Assembly (NCBI RefSeq): GCF_038396675.1
Contig: NC_088931.1
Span: 64,319,501 to 64,383,500 of the forward strand
Length of the DNA stretch: 64,000 bases
Reading direction: 5' to 3'
Source of the DNA: Hydra vulgaris
Lineage: Eukaryota; Cnidaria; Hydrozoa; Anthoathecata; Hydridae
The notes beneath the pieces were generated by a model. The model was given only the letters and a program-made list of their open reading frames with translations. It was not told the origin of the DNA and did no database searches. Each line of letters starts with the position of its first letter. Positions within the stretch are counted from its first letter, which is position 1. Below are positions 58,002 to 64,000 of the stretch, piece by piece. A program made the translations under genes and the position numbers.

Positions 58002-59300
58002 ATGGTTAAGTGTTGTGTCACTGAATGCAGAGGTAACTACGGTGTTACAAGGTCTGTGAAACTTTTTTTGCCTTGCAAATAAAAAAAATGAATGGAAAAG
58101 ATAGAGATAATATTTCAAATAGCCCAAATACTTTTATCTGTGAAGATCATTAGCTTAAAGTCTATGAAAAAATTTTAGTTTACAGAAAGTAAAGACCAAA
58201 ACATCCACCATGTGTATTTCTTGTGTAAATCCAAGTCAAATTCTGACTCCACAGGCACCACCAAGACTAACTACTAAATCATTGCCATTTTTAAGAAGTA
58301 TTGTTGAATGAAATAGAAGCTTTTGTGAGAGTGGACAATATTTCTCCTAGAGAGATTTGTGTGGTAAAATACTATAAAACTTTTTCCTTTACAATAATAA
58401 CAAGTATCTATGAAATCTGTTAACATCTTTAATCTTTTTATTGGATAACTTGGGTTTTCCAAAGTTTATTTTAAAATTAAAAAATGATTTATCCTTCAAT
58501 AGCTATCACTGTGGGTGATAAGTGCACCATAAAACCTTTTTGTTACAATCATTTGTATATTTTTTTGACTGTATTAGCCGTCTTCATGCTGCAATACACT
58601 ATCTGAATTCTTTACCAATTGATCATACAAAAAATGTTAGAAATGAGCAAATGCATGAATTCCTTAATTAGTGATTTTTAGGTTGGACATTTTTACTAAT
58701 AAACCTATTGAGAAAGCATTTGGAAAACTTTGACAAGGATCAGGTGGTAACTATTTTATAAATGTTCAGCAAAAATTACAAAAATTTAACATTAAAAACA
58801 GTTAAAACAAAACTTTGTTTGAATATTGGCATAGTTGCTAATGATTTAAAAATTTTATAAAGCCTCTTGTGTGACATGTAATTATGTAATGCAAGAAGAT
58901 ATTTTCTTCAATGTGTTTCATAATTTTCTAGTCATTGAAAGCAAATTGTCTAAGAAAATTAAAATGTCTTTGCTTTACATTGCTGTTTATGTCAATAGAG
59001 AAGATCCTACAGTTGAAGGTACACATTTTGTTTTGACTGATTTAGAGAATATGTCAGAGAGATTAATTGTGGTAGTTTAAATTTGCCTGGAGATAATATC
59101 TACCATTGGATATTTTAATTATTTTGTCAATTGTGTTAGCTTATCGAACTGCTTTTTGATGCTATCTAATGAATTTACCAACATTTCAAAAAACATAGAA
59201 TCCTTGTCAAAAAAAAATTTTGAAAACTGTTGCCATCTTTATTCCCTGCAATATTCAAAGATGTTCAAAGGAACCCAAAATAAAAATTTTGAAGTTAATT
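58002..59300 (+). pseudogene. P-element-like THAP transposase, internally collapsed
   Basis: At 58,002 MVKCCVTECRGNYGVTRSVK then LFLPCK, and, after a frameshift, SNSPNTFICEDH match a THAP zinc finger (C-x2-4-C, G-N-Y, F-x-x-P, then I-C-x-x-H). From about 58,700, KAFGKL-QGSGGNYFINVQQKL followed by LTLKTVKTKL and CNYVMQEDIFFNVFHNF, KMSLLYIAVYVNREDPTV match the C-terminal half I know from P-like/THAP9-like transposases (F-G-x-L-R-Q-G-S-G-G then I-A-G-Y-V-x-R). The expected middle with most of the RNase-H core is absent, so this is an internally deleted, mutated copy. Confidence 0.7.
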
Positions 59301-59305
59301 TAAAT

Positions 59306-59308
<3 letters not shown>

Positions 59309-59399
<91 letters not shown>
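59309..59399. repeat. (TA)n microsatellite
   Basis: A pure TA run. Confidence 0.95.
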
Positions 59400-59401
<2 letters not shown>

Positions 59402-60064
59402 CCAGAGCAGGAGGAGAGAGCTTTAACTCTCATTTCCTGCCAAGCGGCTCTTACCCACATTCCCCTAAAATGTTTTACAGGAGAAATTTATGGCTCTCAC
59501 AAAACTATAATTTTTTGTGTAAAAAAAATTTAAATAAAAAAGACAAATTTCGAGTTTAAATTCACTCAGATCAAATTTTTTTGCGTACAAAATGCAATTG
59601 TTTATCTTTTTTGCATAAAAGCTGATTTATATTTTGAAAATATAAATCATTTTTTTGCAAGCAGTAAAAATTTTTATAGCTATTTGTCAAATTTTTTATC
59701 AAATAAGTAATGAAAATAAATGAGTAGTTAGTGTGAAAACCTCAAGTCCACACTTGTTTAAAGAATTATTTTTAAATATATACAATTTTTTTTAACTAAT
59801 TGTAATTTTATTTTGACAAGTTATTTTTTCATAAAGATTTTAGCGTTTTTTTTCGCAATAAATAGTGAGTTTTTACTATATTATTTTGTATAAAATGTGA
59901 TCTAATTTTCTCATTTAAAATGTTTTATTCGTTTATTTCTTACAAAAATCTTTATAATAAATTGATTACTATCAAATTAACTTTTGACAGTAATTTTATT
60001 TATTTAAAATCAAATTAAAAAAAGGAGTGCTTTCATTAAAAAACTTTCCTTAATTTTTTTAAAA
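59400..60064. other. No gene recognised
   Basis: Begins with a less AT-rich 70-bp stretch (GCCAGAGCAGGAGGAGAGAG...) directly after the TA run and then becomes plain AT-rich. Confidence 0.45.
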
Positions 60065-60072
60065 GATGTATG

Positions 60073-60448
60073 CAGAGATGCTGAGTCCCAAAAGGACTCC
60101 GCTTTAATATCTCTACTTTTTCCAAGTCTGTACTGTCCAGAAGCTCTAAACTCTAAAGCTCTAGTTTGTTGACTTATGATCTACTAAAAGAAAAAAAATC
60201 ATGAGATTTAATGACTTGAAACTTATTGTTTTTAAGCCCGGAGTCCCGAAGTCCTTACCGCCATTATACCTACGGGCTCTGGGTTCAAAAAATGGTTGTT
60301 CCTCTAACCTTAGAGTCCTAATTTTTTTCCTATCAGTTGTCCATAAACTTATTTATATTTTTAGAGCTCCTGGATACCAAACACTAGGATGAAGTAATCT
60401 TTTTGTGACTTTCAAATCCAGAGTCCTTTTTGGGACTTCGCATCCCTG
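60073..60448. mobile_element. Non-autonomous hAT-like element
   Basis: The left end CAGAGATGCTGAGTCCCAAA and the right end on the minus strand CAGGGATGCGAAGTCCCAAA match, both followed by GGACTC. The flanks are GATGTATG (60,065-60,072) and GGTGCATG (60,449-60,456), identical at six of eight positions, as expected of an aged 8-bp hAT duplication. No coding capacity. Confidence 0.75.
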
Positions 60449-60485
60449 GGTGCATGTTTATTTGGCCTGTCATTATAACAGGCTA

Positions 60486-60656
<171 letters not shown>

Positions 60657-60819
60657 TAGCTTGTGAACATTTTTTTTCTCATACATATTTTTAGCTTGCC
60701 TGCATATCAAAAATAAAAAAATGTTAAAAAATGAACACACCTAATATTCACAGACATAAAGTTGGGAGATTTAAAGCAATTGCAGGATATAATTTTAATT
60801 TTTTAGAAAAATAATTTTT

Positions 60820-61195
60820 TCATCTCGTGCAAGTAGACGACATTTTTTATAAATTTTGAAATTTTTACAGATTGCCAAATATCTGGAGACCTGAGCGTAA
60901 TATACACATGTATATGACATATTTTATATTTGACCATGTATAGATAATGTGTAGAAAAAATCAAGCTCCTAGCTCTATTGCTTCATAATGCGCCAAACTA
61001 TTTTTTTAAAGTTATGCAAGAAAACAGAGGTCAATCAATCACTCACTAAAACCATACAGATTTTGGCGCAACATGATACAACAGTCATAGCAACCTAAAA
61101 TTTTGTGTGCAAACTCCTTAAGAATATAGATATCAGATTTAAAATATACATCTGTGTATCTTGGGGCAAAGCCTCCCCCTCCCCCATGGGGGGGG
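60820..61195. repeat. Left long inverted repeat of the right-end element
   Basis: TCTCGTGCAAGTAGACGACA to GTATATGACATATTTTATAT (60,829-60,935) matches the reverse complement of 63,617-63,730. The match resumes at 61,108-61,190 (ACTCCTTAAGAATATAGAT, CCTCCCCCTCCCCC) against 63,535-63,612. About 170 bp in the left copy (60,940-61,107) has no counterpart. Confidence 0.85.
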
Positions 61196-61659
61196 GGCAG
61201 TGCCCCAACTTGACTTCAGTACTAATAGGGCTATCAGCTCAATGTTAGTCCAATGCATGATTAAAATGTATGTTATTTTGTTTCAATTACAATCTTTCAT
61301 TTTGGAAGGGGGTGGGGATTACACATCCTCTGAACACCTCTACCCCCCCTCCCTCATGCCTACCCAACAATTTATGTATTGAAGGATACTAATTTTTTTA
61401 TATTTTAGCCTAGTTCAGCAGAATTGAGTTGAGGATTCACTCTTTCTGGCAATAATCTAAACAATTTATCCATAAATGAAGTGTACAAAATAACCTTTAA
61501 ATATTGGAAGTTATGAACATTAGTACTCAACTTTCCAATATTAACATGTTTTATCTATCCAATCAGTTTTTGTTTAATTTTTTTTTTATATCTCAATTAT
61601 TTCAAGCATTTATCATATTTTATAAATCCAATTTGTTTAATAAATTAAAATTTCAAAAT

Positions 61660-63260
61660 TATTTATAGATATGAAAACCTGAAACAATGTAGAAATTCCT
61701 TTGGAAAATGAAAATGTGAAAATTCCAAAACATTCAAGTAGAAGGAGAGAAAGTGGTAGTACAAATAAATACTTCTTAGTTGGCAAACCAATCAAGATGT
61801 CCTCAGTTAGGCTGCCAACCAGGGCTGACGTTATCAAGCACTTCTTCTACCTGAAGGAGAAGAATGGTCCAACTTAGAAGACAAAGTGACTTGTATCCTG
61901 TCCTTTAAGTTACCGCTTCAGGTTACTTTTTATAAAGAACCTAACACAAATATAGTAAACTTTTTCAACTTTTTTTTCATAGTAAGCAAATATTGTAAAT
62001 TGTTTCCTTGAATATCATTCAAAAATTGTAAGGCAATTTTATTTTATTTTTGTTATGCAACTGAGGAATGTTTTATAAGAAAAAAATATTTTTGCTTTAG
62101 TGTGCAGTGTACCTCTGTGGATTCTCCTTGCAATGAGGAATGTATTCTAGGCTCATGGTTTCATGGCTAAGATCAGGTTTTTCTATGATTGGACCTGTTA
62201 CCCTTCAAAGGAATATATCAAAATATATTGGCAGATATTTGAACCTTAAGAAGAGCCAGCATAAGAGTCAGAGAGGGTATGTTCAATCATGTGTGCAGTT
62301 AGTGAGATCAGTGAAAGATTATTTATCAATCTTTTTAAAAATAATATTTTTTTGTTTATTACCAATGAACATTTTCTAAAAATGTTTAAATATTTTAAAA
62401 ATCAAGATTTAATTTTCTTGTTAAGTTTTAAAATGATTTTTTATGATTAAGACTGTTCTGGTTGAGTGATATGTCTGATAAAAGCTATCAAAGCAGACAA
62501 GGATAGGCTTCCATCGGACGAGTATGAGGATGTACTTTTTGTAAAGGATCAGATGGGAGAAAGGAAAATGACTCTAGCACCTATTGACAAGTGAAAAAAA
62601 GAGATCAAATTGAGGAGAATGGAGCGTGCAAAGAAATCAGTAACTGTTATTGGATCTACAGAAGATGATTTCTAGTACCTCAGTAGTACCTAGTACCTCA
62701 GGAGTTGCAAAACATTTATTGTTAGTATTCTTTTCAGAATCAAGTTCTGAGTCCGTCTCAGAGAATGAATTCACACCTGTTTAGAAAAACAATAGAAAGG
62801 ATTAGATCATTACTGTTATTAAAGAAGTTATTGAGGAAACCATAAGAACTGCTCTGGCTTTGGATATATCAGCTCATAAAATGACTGCAACAATAGTTAA
62901 GCTGATTACAGAAGCAGGAGGAGATCCCAATGAATTTCCACTTTCCTATACCTTAGTTTTCAAATGAAAAATTATATCATTAACCAAGATGCAGACAATA
63001 TAAAGATTCATACAAAATGAGATTAAATATGATAGTCAGAATGTTCAGTTACACTTTGATGGAAAGCTCATCAAGGTTAGTAAATGTGTACCAAAAAAAT
63101 AAGCAAATTGAACTTAGCTTAGTCTCATATATGAGGAAAAGGCTTTGAGGAAACAGAAGTTTTCCTTTCCAGCAACAGTGAGCTTGACAGCAGTATTGAT
63201 ATTCTTGGAGAGAATGATGTTTTGAAGGCTCTGTGGGCAAAGAATGAGGCCCTAAACAAT
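61660..63260 (+). pseudogene. Decayed transposase-like gene inside the long-inverted-repeat element
   Basis: Plus-strand blocks are SVRLPTRADVIKHFFYLKEK (61,805), KAIKADKDRLPSDEYEDVLF (62,480), ERKMTLAPIDK with KEIKLRRMERAKKSV (62,565-62,640), LDISAHKMTATIVKLITEAG (62,860), NVQLHFDGKLIKVSK (63,040-63,085) and DSSIDILGENDVLKALWAKN (63,185-63,245). The L-H-F-D-G-K block equals that in the gene at 45.4-47.6 kb, so the two probably belong to one family. Stops are frequent and the C-terminal core is absent. Function is inferred only from context. Confidence 0.5.
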
Positions 63261-63534
63261 GCTGAAACCTAATATATTTTTTTCATTGAATATATATATT
63301 TTTTAAAAGTTTCATATTAATGCTGAAAGTGCATGGAAGTTCAAAAGAAGAATATAAAATCCCTCCTCCTTTCTGGATAAATAAGAATGGGTTGTAGTTA
63401 ATAAATAAGGAAAGTCTACAGCTTCCTGCCCCCCCTCCCTCCAACACCTCAAAGTTTGTGAATTTTCCTATGCATTTAAGATTTTATTACTAAATTCCAG
63501 TAAGTAGGTTATTACTACTATTAAGAATTATGAC

Positions 63535-63745
63535 TGTGTGGAGGGGGAGGGTCTATGCCATAAGAAACACAAATTTGTATTTCAAATATGCCATCTATAT
63601 CCTTAAGGAGTATTTGGTCAAATATAAAATATGTCATATACATGTGTATATTACACTCAGGTCTCTAGATATTTGGCAATCTGTAAAAATTTCAAAATTT
63701 ATAAAAAATGTCGTCTACTTGCATGAGATAAAAAAATTATTTTTC
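63535..63745. repeat. Right long inverted repeat of the right-end element
   Basis: Partner of 60,820-61,195; outer parts up to about 63,830 (CATGCAAATCAAAAAA, GTACACCCCTAGTATA) also loosely match the sequence at 60,690-60,820. Confidence 0.85.
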
Positions 63746-63833
63746 CAAAAATTGAAATTATAAATTTAAGTTTTCCAACTTTTAACTTGCATGCAAATCA
63801 AAAAAAAAAAATGGTTGAAAAATGTACACCCCT

Positions 63834-64000
<167 letters not shown>

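Overview
This is a eukaryotic, very AT-rich window from an invertebrate genome, with long (TA)n microsatellites, small phase-consistent introns with GT..AG borders, and a dense load of DNA transposons and CR1/Jockey-type LINEs. Base composition, the mix of element families and several protein families I associate with cnidarians suggest a hydrozoan such as Hydra. That assignment is inference and needs a similarity search.

Host genes are few. The last exon of a probable SLX1 endonuclease subunit gene (+) lies at 3.2-3.5 kb. A minus-strand gene for a furin-like cysteine-rich repeat protein has six recognisable exons between 18,655 and 8,286, all of phase 1-1; its largest intron (about 8.7 kb) is filled by transposons. 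A small twin-CX9C (CHCH) gene (+) lies at 56.5-56.7 kb.

Everything else recognisable is mobile DNA, much of it nested. In 9.4-16.1 kb a decayed Tc1-like element is split by a Transib/RAG1-like element (9,563-15,537, CACAGTG ends, 5-bp CGACG/CAACG duplication). That element holds a small GC-ended inverted-repeat element, which is split by a piggyBac element with intact ends, TTAA sites and an uninterrupted 732-residue transposase. In 24.2-29.9 kb a hAT element (8-bp duplication) is broken near its transposase C-terminus by a LINE. In 34.5-40.6 kb a second hAT is broken by a transposon of unassigned superfamily, whose transposase exon is itself broken by a 108-bp MITE.

Other elements are a complete Tc1/mariner (1.5-2.8 kb), two decayed LINEs of one family (4.6-6.6 and 16.2-17.9 kb), a CR1-like scrap (21.7-22.4 kb), an unassigned DDE-like transposon (30.2-33.3 kb), a mariner with an internal inverted duplication (47.9-49.2 kb), an unassigned transposon with subterminal palindromic boxes (51.3-54.8 kb), a P-like THAP remnant (58.0-59.3 kb), several MITEs, and a long-inverted-repeat element at the right end.

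The most interesting items are the Transib/RAG1-like element with its nested insertions, and the 51.3-54.8 kb element, which has six copies of the dyad box GTTACGACCGTCAC around a one-intron transposase-like gene that is one frameshift away from intact. All calls come from reading the sequence and its translations; no database search was run.
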